From Bacteroidota bacterium (GTDB taxonomy: Bacteria; Bacteroidota; Bacteroidia; Chitinophagales; Chitinophagaceae), in contig JAEZGS010000025.1 of assembly GCA_023437225.1 (NCBI GenBank), forward strand, positions 1 to 64,000: DNA of 64,000 nt, written 5' to 3'. Below, one piece after another: positions 1 through 8,441 of the stretch. The notes below the pieces were generated by a model. It had not been told where the DNA came from and made no database searches. It was given only the letters and a program-made list of their open reading frames with translations. The position numbers and the translations under genes are program-made. Position 1 is the stretch's first letter. The number at the start of each line of letters is the position of its first letter.

Positions 1-322
1 GCACCTGTTTCCGCTTCGTCATTCACTCATAACGTTGCCGGATATTATCAGATCTCTCAGGGTAAGCATATCTTCTTTCCATTCATGTAGCCTCTGCATT
101 TACAAGGTAATGTTCCGTACAGTATAGGGCTTTTGTTTGCATTGCAACATTACCCACATTACCCAGCCTTATATGCAGTTTCTGTTCGTAGGCTCAAATG
201 TTTGCCGCCAGCTTCCTTCAGATTCCACTTCACAGTGGACACCCTTGCTCTTAGCTAATGATACGTACTGCAACGCTCATTCGGGACTTGCACCCTATAG
301 AAGATATGCATGCCTGACACAC
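1..322 (-). mobile_element. 5' part of a group II intron (domain I), truncated by the window edge
   Basis: Read on the minus strand from 322, the sequence opens with GTGTGTCAGGCATG, matching the GUGYG 5' end of bacterial group II introns. It continues with blocks I recognise from domain I of bacterial introns: a GGGTGCAAGTCCCGAA segment (287-302 region), AAGGGTGTCCAC, GTGGAATCTGAAGGAAGC, TGGCGGCAAAC and a CATATAAGGCTGG segment. No protein is encoded in this part; the intron-encoded reverse transcriptase/maturase and the 3' domains V-VI would lie to the left of the window. The element is in the same orientation as the sigma-factor gene and sits a few bases behind that gene's terminator hairpin. 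The identification rests on remembered consensus blocks and not on a covariance-model search, and the intron class is not assigned. Confidence 0.82.
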
Positions 323-354
323 AATGAGAAAGGCTGCCTTCATTGCAGCCTTTC
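323..354 (-). terminator. intrinsic terminator of the ECF sigma factor gene, abutting the intron
   Basis: A perfect 10-bp stem, GAAAGGCTGC (328-337) pairing with GCAGCCTTTC (345-354), lies 11 nt past the stop codon at 365. On the minus strand it is followed by only TCATT before the intron begins, so the usual U-run is short or has been replaced by intron sequence. Confidence 0.65.
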
Positions 355-364
355 TTTACCATAG

Positions 365-1045
365 CTAAATTCTACCCTTGAGACTCTTGATTCTCTGAAA
401 TACTTTATCAACGATGGCATCGCAATATACCAGGTTGAAAGAATATAGATCGGCACGAGAATAAATGCATTCAATTTGTTTTTGCAAAAGCGACTTTGCA
501 CGATTGAGCCGAACCTTGACGTTTACATCCGTAATGCCAATAAGATCGGCGGTTTCAGCAACGGAAAAACCTTCTATCTCTCTTAAGACAAACACTGTCC
601 GGTACATGGTCGGGAGATTATTCAGGCTTTGTTCCAACACTGATAAAAGCTCTCGATTTAATAGCGAGGTTTCTGTTGAATTGTCATTTTTTCTGACATG
701 CATAGGTTGATGATTAGGATCAGAAACCTGCTCACTCGGTACTTCATTCTTATAATATCCGTATTTCAATTTGTAAAGACACTTGTTGACCATGATGCGA
801 GAAATCCATGTTTTGTAAGAAGAGCGTCCTTCAAAACCTTCCAGGGCTAGATACGCCGACACGTGTGTGTCCTGCATCAGGTCTTCACAGTCCTGGTGAT
901 TAAATCCATAGCTCCGGGCGATTTTATAGATCACCGAATTGTAGCGCCTGACAAGTACTTCAAACAAAGCAATATCTCCTTTCAATACCTTTTCAATTAC
1001 GGTAGCATCAGAATTGATTTCGATCGTAGAAGCAAGTTCTTGCAT
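365..1045 (-). CDS. ECF-family RNA polymerase sigma factor
   Basis: The 226-residue protein has the two-domain layout of extracytoplasmic-function sigma factors. Region 2 (about residues 25-95) includes FEVLVRRYNSVIYKIARSYG and the core-binding segment DCEDLMQDTHVSAYLAL. A linker follows, then region 4 (about 135-190) with LPTMYRTVFVLREIEGFSVAETADLIG and a helix-turn-helix ending KVRLNRAKSLL. The C-terminal extension after residue 190 (FNLVYCDAIVDKVFQRI) is common in RpoE-like Bacteroidota members. No anti-sigma gene is adjacent, so the signal it responds to is unknown. It is preceded by a 178-bp gap in which I see no convincing promoter, and followed by a hairpin and a group II intron. Confidence 0.88.
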   Translation of the reverse strand: MQELASTIEINSDATVIEKVLKGDIALFEVLVRRYNSVIYKIARSYGFNHQDCEDLMQDTHVSAYLALEGFEGRSSYKTWISRIMVNKCLYKLKYGYYKNEVPSEQVSDPNHQPMHVRKNDNSTETSLLNRELLSVLEQSLNNLPTMYRTVFVLREIEGFSVAETADLIGITDVNVKVRLNRAKSLLQKQIECIYSRADLYSFNLVYCDAIVDKVFQRIKSLKGRI

Positions 1046-1223
1046 GATCTGCCGGTTAAGTTATCAAAACTATTGAAAGAGGGACTGCTTCAAAGAGTAG
1101 GTGAATACCGGAATGGTTACAAAATTTAAAGAAAAAAAGTGTAGCCTCGAATTAAGAATCTTTAATGCGGTCTGGTAGCCCAATTAGACAGCTAACGTTT
1201 GAAATATTTGAATTCAATATCGA

Positions 1224-3089
1224 TCAACGGTCCACGCCATTCTGCCCGAGATTGACTTTCTCCGATTCAACTTTTGCACTTGAAGCAAGTAACCCTTTTG
1301 GCACTTTAAGTTCTGAACTTTCCGCGTCGATGAGGCCGTTGCGCTCTTCTTCAATGTTGGTTGCCTGAGTATAGACATCGCCGGCGATATGTCGGCTTCT
1401 TAGTTGTTGCTTGAATTGCCATATCATTTGAGCTCTTTCATCCGCATCCTTCGGCCCTCCGTAGTCAACGAAACCAAAGCCTCCCCATTCACTTACCAAA
1501 AGCGGAACCTGTCTGCGATAGAAAAAGGGATCGCCCACTACCAAAGGATATGCTGCAACATTCATGTCGCCATTCGTCATTCTCTCAAGAAGGTCCGTCC
1601 ATGTCTTTAGATCCGGTGTATACAGGTGTGCAGTCAGCAGGTCCGATTGCAATCTGCCTTCCACAGAAATATGCTGCCATCCGTCGTTGTCCACCACCAA
1701 AAACTGCGGATGGTTAATCTTCATATAGTTGTATGTTGAGATGATGTACTGGCGAGTTTCTTCATTAGTAGCAATGTCCTGGGCACCCCAATCTTCGTTA
1801 TATAAACTCCAGATAATGACCGATGGATGTGTTTCAATCATGGCCAGCATTCGAAGCAGTTCATCCTGGTGGTTCTGGCGGCTTTTATGGCTGGAACTAT
1901 GCGGACTGGGCACTTCCACCCACAACAGCAATCCCATTTTATCTGCAAGCTTGTAGATGCGCGGATCAACGCCCGCAATATGAATGCGCACCAGGTTACA
2001 ACCCAGCGCTTTCATCGCATGCATATGTCCCTTCATTTCCTCATAACTTGAAATGCCGGGCTGGTAAAGAATGCCATCCAGATATATCGGCTTATTATTG
2101 AGATATACCGTGCATCCGCGGGCCTCAATCTTTCTTAAGCCGAAATGTGATTCAATTTGCGCTACATATCCGTTTGAATCGATGAGTTCAGCAACCAGCC
2201 AATATAGATTTGGCTCCTTTGGCGACCATAGTTTTGCATTCGGCACTTCGCATACAACCCTTTGCTTTTTCTGACCCGCCTCAAGATGCAGTTCAAATTC
2301 AGATGTTGAAAGCGGTACTGTTTTGTCTTTCTTGCTCTCGAATATTTTCAGCCGGATCTTATATTGTCCCGGATCGTTTATATGCGTAGTAAGATTAAAA
2401 GAGACCAGGTTATCTTCCACAACACTTATCACTCCAATTCGAGATCGCAAGCGGTTTCTTTCGACCGTTTCAAGCCACACACTGCGTACTGCTCCTGCAT
2501 ATGTTTGATACCATATGCCTCCACGTTTGTAAACATGAGATTCCTGTTTTCCTCTTGGCACATCTGCATCCATGCTGTCTGCAATTCGCACCGTAAGTCG
2601 GTTTACCGGTCGCAGGATCCTTTCGTCCAGTTCATATGAGAACGAAGTGTATTCTCCATAGTGGATTTCCTGGCCCTCAATTGTTCGCAGAAAGATACCA
2701 TTCAACCAAACCTGTGTTTCATAACCACATGCACCGAATGTCAATTGAATGATAGAGTTTGGTAAAGGTTGCTCATTCTCGGGTAAAGAGAACTCCCTTT
2801 CGTACCAGGCCACAATCTTATCAGTGATCTCAGGGACCTCGAGTTTCGCTTGTAACATATGAGCTGTCACTGTTCCGGGCCAGTCAGCAGTTTGCACATA
2901 ATCATGACCCAGGTGCCACCCTTCGCTTAAGCCTTTGTCGTCAGAGTCAAGTGCAAATTTCCACTCTCCGTCAAGAAGTATAAAAGAATTTGGACGAAAT
3001 ACCGCACGCGGAAGATTGCCTGATTCCATTACTTCCACTCCTTCTTCCCTGCTGTTCGAAAAACCGAAATTCGAGTGTTGTGTTTCCAT
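1224..3089 (-). CDS. glycoside hydrolase family 2 protein (beta-galactosidase/beta-glucuronidase type)
   Basis: This 621-residue enzyme should hydrolyse beta-glycosides by the retaining mechanism. It has the GH2 order: N-terminal sugar-binding jelly roll (RAVFRPNSFILLDGEWKF onward), immunoglobulin-like middle domain, and a TIM barrel from about residue 325. The acid/base Glu is in SLYNEDWGA (about E432) and the nucleophile Glu in LLVSEWGGFG (about E534). No signal peptide is visible, so it looks cytoplasmic, which is unusual for a Bacteroidota glycosidase. The reading frame stays open upstream to 3281, but that part runs into tRNA-Pro and its terminator, so it cannot be the true start. ATG codons at 3131, 3089 and 3029 are possible; 3089 is a compromise, and 3029 would still leave the whole family domain. 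The substrate cannot be told from sequence. Confidence 0.83.
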   Translation of the reverse strand: METQHSNFGFSNSREEGVEVMESGNLPRAVFRPNSFILLDGEWKFALDSDDKGLSEGWHLGHDYVQTADWPGTVTAHMLQAKLEVPEITDKIVAWYEREFSLPENEQPLPNSIIQLTFGACGYETQVWLNGIFLRTIEGQEIHYGEYTSFSYELDERILRPVNRLTVRIADSMDADVPRGKQESHVYKRGGIWYQTYAGAVRSVWLETVERNRLRSRIGVISVVEDNLVSFNLTTHINDPGQYKIRLKIFESKKDKTVPLSTSEFELHLEAGQKKQRVVCEVPNAKLWSPKEPNLYWLVAELIDSNGYVAQIESHFGLRKIEARGCTVYLNNKPIYLDGILYQPGISSYEEMKGHMHAMKALGCNLVRIHIAGVDPRIYKLADKMGLLLWVEVPSPHSSSHKSRQNHQDELLRMLAMIETHPSVIIWSLYNEDWGAQDIATNEETRQYIISTYNYMKINHPQFLVVDNDGWQHISVEGRLQSDLLTAHLYTPDLKTWTDLLERMTNGDMNVAAYPLVVGDPFFYRRQVPLLVSEWGGFGFVDYGGPKDADERAQMIWQFKQQLRSRHIAGDVYTQATNIEEERNGLIDAESSELKVPKGLLASSAKVESEKVNLGQNGVDR

Positions 3090-3205
3090 AATGTCGTAGA
3101 AGATTTTTTCCAGATGACCTGGTGATTGCATTTGTAAAACACGACTATGCAATTTCAACGCCCTGTATGGCGTGATAAGTTGAAGGCGATGATATCGATG
3201 AAAAT

Positions 3206-3237
3206 AAAAAAAGGAGCTACCGAAGTAACTCCTTTTT
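3206..3237 (-). terminator. terminator behind tRNA-Pro
   Basis: A-rich stem AAAAAGGAGTTAC / GTAGCTCCTTTTT with a central TTCG-type loop lies immediately 3' of the tRNA on the minus strand and is followed by a U-run. The stem is symmetric enough to act in either direction. Confidence 0.75.
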
Positions 3238-3240
3238 CTG

Positions 3241-3315
3241 TCGGGGCGGCAAGATTCGAACTTGCGACCTCCTGGTCCCAAACCAGGCGCGATAACCGGG
3301 CTACGCTACGCCCCG
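3241..3315 (-). tRNA. tRNA-Pro (anticodon UGG)
   Basis: The 75-nt cloverleaf has acceptor stem CGGGGCG/CGCCCCG, an anticodon arm CCTGGTTTGGGACCAGG with anticodon TGG, the T-loop GTTCGAATC, and discriminator A. CCA is not encoded and must be added enzymatically. UGG reads all four proline codons with wobble. Confidence 0.96.
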
Positions 3316-3333
3316 AACTGCTTTCGCGGGGTG

Positions 3334-3364
3334 CAAATGTAGGGGATAGAACACTTTTAAACAA
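3334..3364 (-). promoter_or_regulatory. promoter of tRNA-Pro (TTG-N20-TACATTTG)
   Basis: On the minus strand TTG (3364-3362) and a perfect Bacteroidota -7 box TACATTTG (3341-3334) are separated by 20 nt. The predicted start falls about 12 nt upstream of the mature tRNA. Confidence 0.65.
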
Positions 3365-3424
3365 AATTTCTTCATGAAAGACAAAAAATCAGCTTCACAA
3401 TTTTTGAATGCAGTAATGACTCGC

Positions 3425-4504
3425 TCACTTAGTGACGTTCATCGGTGGCAAAATCTTGTGTGGTGTTTTGAACTCGAAGCCGAGTAATTGTGCAACAGTT
3501 GCTGCAAATTGTCCCTGAAAAATCTGACCACTGTTTCGCAGTTCACCATTCGCTGGTATCGAAGGGCCTATTGCTGCCAGCCATATCTCACCCGAACCGG
3601 GAGTGCCGCTGCCATGGTGCTGCCATTCGCCTCCGTGGGCACTTCCCCGCCCATGATCAGTAGTCACCAGCAAGGTAGTTTTGTTGGCGTAACCGGGAGT
3701 CGACTGGATAAAATTCCATATCGCTCCTATCCATGCATCGGCTTGATGGGCAGCATCCATATAATAGTCGTACTTACCAGAATGTGCAAATTCATCGGTA
3801 TCGCCCAATGCGAAATACATGATACGGGGCTTCCTCGCCTTCATGTACTCCATGCCCATGTGATAAGTAAACACATCGAGCCTTTCCCATCCATGAAAAA
3901 GATCGGGCGATTGGTGTTGCAGTTCATTGAGAAATTTCATCCTGGGAGAAACAGTGGCATCAGCGTTTTTGAAACCGTCATTCACATACAAACCACTGCG
4001 CTTCTGATTCAAGATATACGAGAATCGATCCCATGAACCGAATACAGCGATCTTTCCTTTGAAAGCGGGCTGACTATTCAAAAACTCAAGCACATTCACA
4101 TTTGGATTTTGTACTGTATCATTCGAATTGATGAGCGAATCGGGATAACCTGTCAGAAGTTCGCTATACCCGGGATAAGAGAACCAGTATTGATTTGCAT
4201 TATCCATTTTACTACCGAGAGCTCTGTTTCCTATCAGCAATCCTTTTGATACGAGTTCAGACCAAAGGAAGGGCATCAGCTTCTTTCTCCTTTCGTCGGA
4301 TGTATGTGCCCAATATTTCTCCCTCACCTGTCGATGACTGTAAGATGCCGTTGTGTCAAATGTGAGCGTACTATCAGCTCCGGAAAATACTTCCTGCCAT
4401 CGCATTCCGTCCAGTGTAACGATAACAACGTTGTGCGTCTTTGTTTGAGCGTTTGATGTGTATAGCTGGAGAAGAAGTGTAAGTAGCAGAAATATTTGTT
4501 TCAT
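3425..4504 (-). CDS. secreted alkaline phosphatase superfamily protein (phosphodiesterase/sulfatase-like)
   Basis: This is a 359-residue exported protein with a signal peptide (MKQIFLLLTLLLQLYTSNAQ). The alkaline-phosphatase-fold metal sites are visible: VIVTLDGMRWQEVF (Asp about 32), GDTDEFAHSG (Asp 235, Asp 237, His 241), LVTTDHGRG (Asp 283, His 284) and a late WQHHGSG His. A Ser/Thr in PGYSELLTG (about 110-118) is the likely nucleophile region. The family hydrolyses phosphate mono- or diesters or sulfates; the substrate is not determined. The start at 4504 gives a canonical signal peptide. Extending upstream adds only a peptide read from the tRNA-Ser terminator. It is a single-gene unit between the two tRNA units. 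Confidence 0.85.
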   Translation of the reverse strand: MKQIFLLLTLLLQLYTSNAQTKTHNVVIVTLDGMRWQEVFSGADSTLTFDTTASYSHRQVREKYWAHTSDERRKKLMPFLWSELVSKGLLIGNRALGSKMDNANQYWFSYPGYSELLTGYPDSLINSNDTVQNPNVNVLEFLNSQPAFKGKIAVFGSWDRFSYILNQKRSGLYVNDGFKNADATVSPRMKFLNELQHQSPDLFHGWERLDVFTYHMGMEYMKARKPRIMYFALGDTDEFAHSGKYDYYMDAAHQADAWIGAIWNFIQSTPGYANKTTLLVTTDHGRGSAHGGEWQHHGSGTPGSGEIWLAAIGPSIPANGELRNSGQIFQGQFAATVAQLLGFEFKTPHKILPPMNVTK

Positions 4505-4546
4505 CTCTTGAGTGTTTGATAAATATAATGCAAACGCGACCGATCC

Positions 4547-4575
4547 AAAAAAACAAAACCCGCACAATGTGCGGG
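4547..4575 (-). terminator. terminator behind tRNA-Ser
   Basis: Stem CCCGCAC (4559-4565) / GTGCGGG (4569-4575) with a 3-nt loop; on the minus strand it is followed by TTTTGTTTTTTT. Confidence 0.85.
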
Positions 4576-4593
4576 CTTTATCTTATAGTTCAG

Positions 4594-4682
4594 CGGTGAG
4601 GGAGGGATTCGAACCCTCGGTACAGTTTAACCCGTACGACGGTTTAGCAAACCGTTCCTTTCGGCCACTCAGGCACCTCACC
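4594..4682 (-). tRNA. tRNA-Ser (anticodon GCU)
   Basis: The 89-nt molecule has acceptor stem GGTGAGG/CCTCACC, an anticodon arm ACGGTTTGCTAAACCGT with anticodon GCT, the long variable arm typical of serine tRNAs, the T-loop GTTCGAATC and discriminator G. CCA is not encoded. It reads AGC/AGU codons. Confidence 0.96.
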
Positions 4683-4698
4683 CTGTTTTTCAGGACGG

Positions 4699-4728
4699 CA
4701 AAAATAAGCGGAAATCTTCAATTACCAA
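4699..4728 (-). promoter_or_regulatory. promoter of tRNA-Ser (TTG-N19-TATTTTTG)
   Basis: On the minus strand TTG (4728-4726), 19 nt, then a perfect TATTTTTG (4706-4699), ending 16 nt before the mature tRNA 5' end. Confidence 0.7.
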
Positions 4729-4743
4729 ATTTGAAGCGGCTTT

Positions 4744-4773
4744 TTAAAAAAGAAAAGCCTCCCATATGGAGGC
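4744..4773 (-). terminator. dnaA terminator
   Basis: Stem GCCTCC / GGAGGC around CATATG (4757-4773), followed on the minus strand by TTTTCTTTTTT. It lies about 30 nt past the dnaA stop codon. Confidence 0.8.
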
Positions 4774-4801
4774 CAATAATATAGATGCAAACCAAAGCCT
4801 A

Positions 4802-6235
4802 TTACATCGCAGCCAATTGTACCTTTTGCTGCAGCTCAACTACACTTTCACGAAAAGTGCTATCTGTATCCATTAGATCCTTAACCGTCTGACAGGAATG
4901 TATCACCGTTGTATGATCCCTGCCACCAAAATGTTCACCAATTGTCTTTAATGAATTTTTCGTGAACGCCTTGGCCAGGTACATAGTGATCTGCCTAGCC
5001 TGCACGATCTCACGTTTACGGGTCTTTTGTAACAGCTTATCGTAAGGCACATCAAAGAATTCACAAACCATCTTTTGAATGGTTTCTATAGTAATCTCTT
5101 TACTGCTTGTTTTCACAAAATTTCTCAATACACGTTTTGCCAGGTCAAGATCAATCTCCCGCTTATTCAGCGAAGATTGTGCCAACAGTGATATCAAAGC
5201 ACCCTCCAATTCACGCACATTACTGTTGATATTGTAGGCAAGGTATTTAACTACTTCGCGAGGCATTTCAAGTCCGTCATTCTTCATTTTCCGCTCAAGA
5301 ATATCGATCCTCGTATCATAGTCGGGAGTTTGAAGATCGGTACTAAGACCCCAGCGGAAACGACTTAACAGTCTCTCCTGCACTCCTTCCAGGTCTTTGG
5401 GAGATTTATCAGATGTAAGTATCAACTGCTTGCCACTCTGATGAAGATGATTGAAGATGGCAAAGAATGCGTCCTGCGATTTCTCTGCACGATTGAAAAA
5501 CTGAACGTCATCGATCACTAAAATATCCACCATCTGGTAGAAGTGAATAAAGTCGTTGATGGCGTTATTGCGACTATGATCCTGGAACTGGTTGATAAAT
5601 TTTTCAGAGCTTACATACAATACCACCTTATTGGGATGCATACGCTTTGTTTCATTACCTATTGCCTGGCCAAGATGTGTTTTGCCCAAACCGACACCAC
5701 CATATAATACCAGGGGATTAAATGATGAAGCACCCGGCTTCTCCGCTACCGTTCTTCCTGCGCGACGAGCAACACGATTACAATCACCTTCAATAAAGTT
5801 GTCAAAAGTATAAATGGGATTGAGCTGAGAGTCGATCTGCATCTTCTTCAAACCTGGAATCACAAATGGATTCTTTACAGGATTGTTGATGATGAGAGGA
5901 AAGTCCATTTCATTATTTGAAAACGTCTTGTAACCATGAGCAGGAACATCCATTGTCAAAGGTTTATTCTGGTGATTGCCACTGTCAACCATGATCCGAT
6001 ATTCAAGCCGGGCATCTTTACCAAGAATTCGACGTAAAGTTTTTGCCAGGAGGTTTACATAGTGTTCTTCGAGATATTCAAAAAAGAACTGACTGGGTAC
6101 CTGTATAACTAAAATGCTTTCTTTTAATTCAACGGGCTTTATCGGTTCGAACCATGTCTTATAATGCTGCCACTCAACTATATCTTTGATTACTTCCAGA
6201 CAATTGCTCCATACTTTATCGGCTGACTTACCCAT
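4802..6235 (-). CDS. dnaA: chromosomal replication initiator protein DnaA
   Basis: The 477-residue AAA+ ATPase binds DnaA boxes and opens the replication origin. Domain I (about 1-80, KVWSNCLEVIKDIVEWQHYKT) is followed by a short linker. Domain III carries Walker A GGVGLGKTH (179-187), Walker B ILVIDDVQF (238-246) and the arginine-finger segment LLSRFRWGL. Domain IV has the DNA-binding signature GGRDHTTVIHSCQTV (from 437). Length is normal for Bacteroidota. No dnaN or gyrB lies next to it, so the classical dnaA-dnaN order is not kept here. The long AT-rich region upstream could be regulatory or part of an origin. Confidence 0.98.
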   Translation of the reverse strand: MGKSADKVWSNCLEVIKDIVEWQHYKTWFEPIKPVELKESILVIQVPSQFFFEYLEEHYVNLLAKTLRRILGKDARLEYRIMVDSGNHQNKPLTMDVPAHGYKTFSNNEMDFPLIINNPVKNPFVIPGLKKMQIDSQLNPIYTFDNFIEGDCNRVARRAGRTVAEKPGASSFNPLVLYGGVGLGKTHLGQAIGNETKRMHPNKVVLYVSSEKFINQFQDHSRNNAINDFIHFYQMVDILVIDDVQFFNRAEKSQDAFFAIFNHLHQSGKQLILTSDKSPKDLEGVQERLLSRFRWGLSTDLQTPDYDTRIDILERKMKNDGLEMPREVVKYLAYNINSNVRELEGALISLLAQSSLNKREIDLDLAKRVLRNFVKTSSKEITIETIQKMVCEFFDVPYDKLLQKTRKREIVQARQITMYLAKAFTKNSLKTIGEHFGGRDHTTVIHSCQTVKDLMDTDSTFRESVVELQQKVQLAAM

Positions 6236-6814
6236 TTTTTCCTATCACTATTTATGTTGAGTTAAGTTTGTTGTTTAACAGAATCACCTGGCATCACTTA
6301 ATCAAAAAAAGCACATCAGATAAAAAAATTCTCCACAAATAATTAACGCAGGGGGACGAATATCAAAAGTTTTTTTGGAAAAAAAAATTTTTTAATTCAC
6401 TTGCATTTACACCATCAATTACAACCTGGCACTCTGCTAATAACTCTTTATTGAACACTATACCTTGATGGCCTGAAACTCGCACCCAGCCTGCATTTTA
6501 ATGTTCCTCAAAAAAATGAAAACGTTCCACGGAAACGCTTAAGATATTTAAGATTTTCGATGTAGTTACTTCAATATACTTCCTGTCAACGAGCCTTATG
6601 GAAGATACAAATATTTTGAACTAACAAATAGCTGAAGATGCAATTACGATAAATATTGATGAAGGTTATGCATATATTATTAAAACTACATCTCTTGTAA
6701 AGATTTACCCTTACAATTCATGCGGTGGTTCTTTACCCGGGCGCTAAATATTTTGAAAACAAGCTAATTTTGACAATACTTCTTAAGCAAAATTTTAGGA
6801 TAGAAACCTAACAC
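6236..6814. other. 579-bp AT-rich gene-free region between divergent dnaA and the FAD dehydrogenase
   Basis: No coding sequence is supported here. Visible features are one near-consensus DnaA box TTCTCCACA (6329-6337, one mismatch to TTATCCACA); a run of T, A and T tracts at about 6369-6393; an imperfect inverted repeat GTTCC-AC-GGAAAC (about 6524-6535); and a perfect -7 box TAATTTTG (6765-6772, plus strand) that could start the downstream gene but lacks a clear TTG. The single weak box is not enough to call this oriC. Confidence 0.4.
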
Positions 6815-8383
6815 ATGCAAAAACAACTCACTATCAAGTTACTGCCTGCAGAGGCAACTAATGACATCATCATTAAGGATCTGATTGCAAAAAGCGAAAG
6901 CGTATCTTCTGCTGAGATCACCGGCTTTCGAATTCTGAAAAGATCCATCGATGCAAGAAGCAGGCAACCATACATATTACTTACGCTACTTGTATATTTC
7001 AATGAGCCATTCACACCTCATAAGGCACAGACTTATACATTTCCTGACGTTCACAGGAGTAACAAACGAGCGATCATTATAGGCGCCGGGCCTGCCGGAC
7101 TATTCGCAGCATTGAAACTTATCGAATCCGGTATTCGCCCAATAATTTTGGAGCGCGGAAAAGATGTTCGATCACGACGGCGGGATCTTGCCCGGTTAAA
7201 TCGCGAAGGGGTTCTCAATCCTGAAAGCAATTATTGTTTTGGCGAAGGAGGAGCTGGTACATACAGTGATGGAAAGCTTTATACGCGAAGCAACAAACGC
7301 GGGAGTATCGATCGCATTCTTAATTTGTTTGTGCAATTTGGCGCAGAGGAAAAAATACTTTACGAAGCACATCCTCATATTGGTACAAATAAACTTCCGC
7401 ACATCATCACTTCTATTCGCCAGCAAATAGTCAATAGCGGAGGCCTGTTTTTATTCGATAAAAGAGTCACACAATTGATCGTTATCAATGACCAGGTAAG
7501 CGGCGTTGTGACAAGTGATGATGATCAATTTGACGGCCATGCAGTGATACTTGCGACAGGTCATTCAGCGCGTGATATCTTTCAGATGTTGCACCAGCAA
7601 AAAATATACATAGAAGCAAAGCCATTTGCACTGGGCGTTCGCGTTGAGCATCCTCAGTCGCTTATAGACACAATTCAGTATCACTGTGCTTCGCGAGGTG
7701 AATACCTTCCACCTGCATCCTATAGCCTTGTTCATCAGCATGATGGCCGCGGTGTATTTTCATTTTGCATGTGTCCGGGCGGAATCATCGCACCTGCAAG
7801 TACTGCAGCGGGAGAGCTGGTGGTGAATGGATGGTCCCCATCGAAACGCGACAATCCATTTGCCAATAGTGGAATGGTGGTATCCGTTGAACAAAAAGAT
7901 TATAGATCTGCGAACGACACAGATCCACTTGCCGCAATGAAGTTTCAATCTTCTGTAGAGCAAAAAGCTTTCGTTGCGGGTGGTGGTAAGTATGTAGCCC
8001 CGGCACAGCGACTCGTTGATTTTGTAGAGAGAAAGTCATCTTCAACACTTCCTGACTGCTCTTATCTCCCTGGGATAAGTTCCGTTCTTCTTCATGAAGT
8101 GTTGCCTGGATTCATATATGATGGTTTAGCAGCAGGGTTTCGCGAATTTGGCCGACGCATGCGCGGCTACTACAGTAACGAAGCGGTGGTTGTTGCAACC
8201 GAGTCACGTACTTCATCGCCTGTTCGTATTCCGCGCGATGCTGCAACCCTGGAGCACCCGCAGATAAAAGGCCTTTATCCCTGCGGCGAAGGTGCTGGTT
8301 ATGCAGGAGGAATCGTTAGTGCAGCAATGGATGGCGAGAAAGTGGCCGCTGCCATTAGTCATAAACTGGACAGCATAAAATAA
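6815..8383 (+). CDS. FAD-dependent dehydrogenase of the COG2509 family
   Basis: The 522-residue flavoprotein has an N-terminal RNA-binding-like or ferredoxin-like segment (1-75) typical of this family, then a Rossmann FAD site AIIIGAGPAGLFAAL (about 86-100) with the ribose-binding acid in IILERGKDV. Family signatures include NYCFGEGGAGTYSDGKLYTR, a second dinucleotide stretch VILATGHSARDIF, and a C-terminal FAD-closing segment LYPCGEGAGYAGGIVSAAMDG. The substrate and physiological role of this family are not established. It is divergent from dnaA and followed 58 nt later by an ABC exporter operon with no obvious functional tie. Confidence 0.9.
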   Translation: MQKQLTIKLLPAEATNDIIIKDLIAKSESVSSAEITGFRILKRSIDARSRQPYILLTLLVYFNEPFTPHKAQTYTFPDVHRSNKRAIIIGAGPAGLFAALKLIESGIRPIILERGKDVRSRRRDLARLNREGVLNPESNYCFGEGGAGTYSDGKLYTRSNKRGSIDRILNLFVQFGAEEKILYEAHPHIGTNKLPHIITSIRQQIVNSGGLFLFDKRVTQLIVINDQVSGVVTSDDDQFDGHAVILATGHSARDIFQMLHQQKIYIEAKPFALGVRVEHPQSLIDTIQYHCASRGEYLPPASYSLVHQHDGRGVFSFCMCPGGIIAPASTAAGELVVNGWSPSKRDNPFANSGMVVSVEQKDYRSANDTDPLAAMKFQSSVEQKAFVAGGGKYVAPAQRLVDFVERKSSSTLPDCSYLPGISSVLLHEVLPGFIYDGLAAGFREFGRRMRGYYSNEAVVVATESRTSSPVRIPRDAATLEHPQIKGLYPCGEGAGYAGGIVSAAMDGEKVAAAISHKLDSIK

Positions 8384-8441
8384 TTATTGTATAATTTGGT
8401 TTCTTTATTACTGATCCCTACCATCAACAAGATCAATAAAC

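Noticed and set aside
137..364. A 75-residue open reading frame on the plus strand at the left edge
   Set aside because: It is read antisense across group II intron domain I and the terminator; short frames of this kind recur in such introns and are not genes.
3090..3281. N-terminal extension of the GH2 glycosidase
   Set aside because: The extra residues are translated from tRNA-Pro and its terminator, which cannot be coding.
3147..3377. Open frames crossing tRNA-Pro on both strands
   Set aside because: They exist only because tRNA genes lack stop codons in these frames; no homology or start signal.
6329..6337. Calling oriC from the DnaA-box-like TTCTCCACA
   Set aside because: A single box with a mismatch is expected by chance in AT-rich DNA; kept only as a weak finding.
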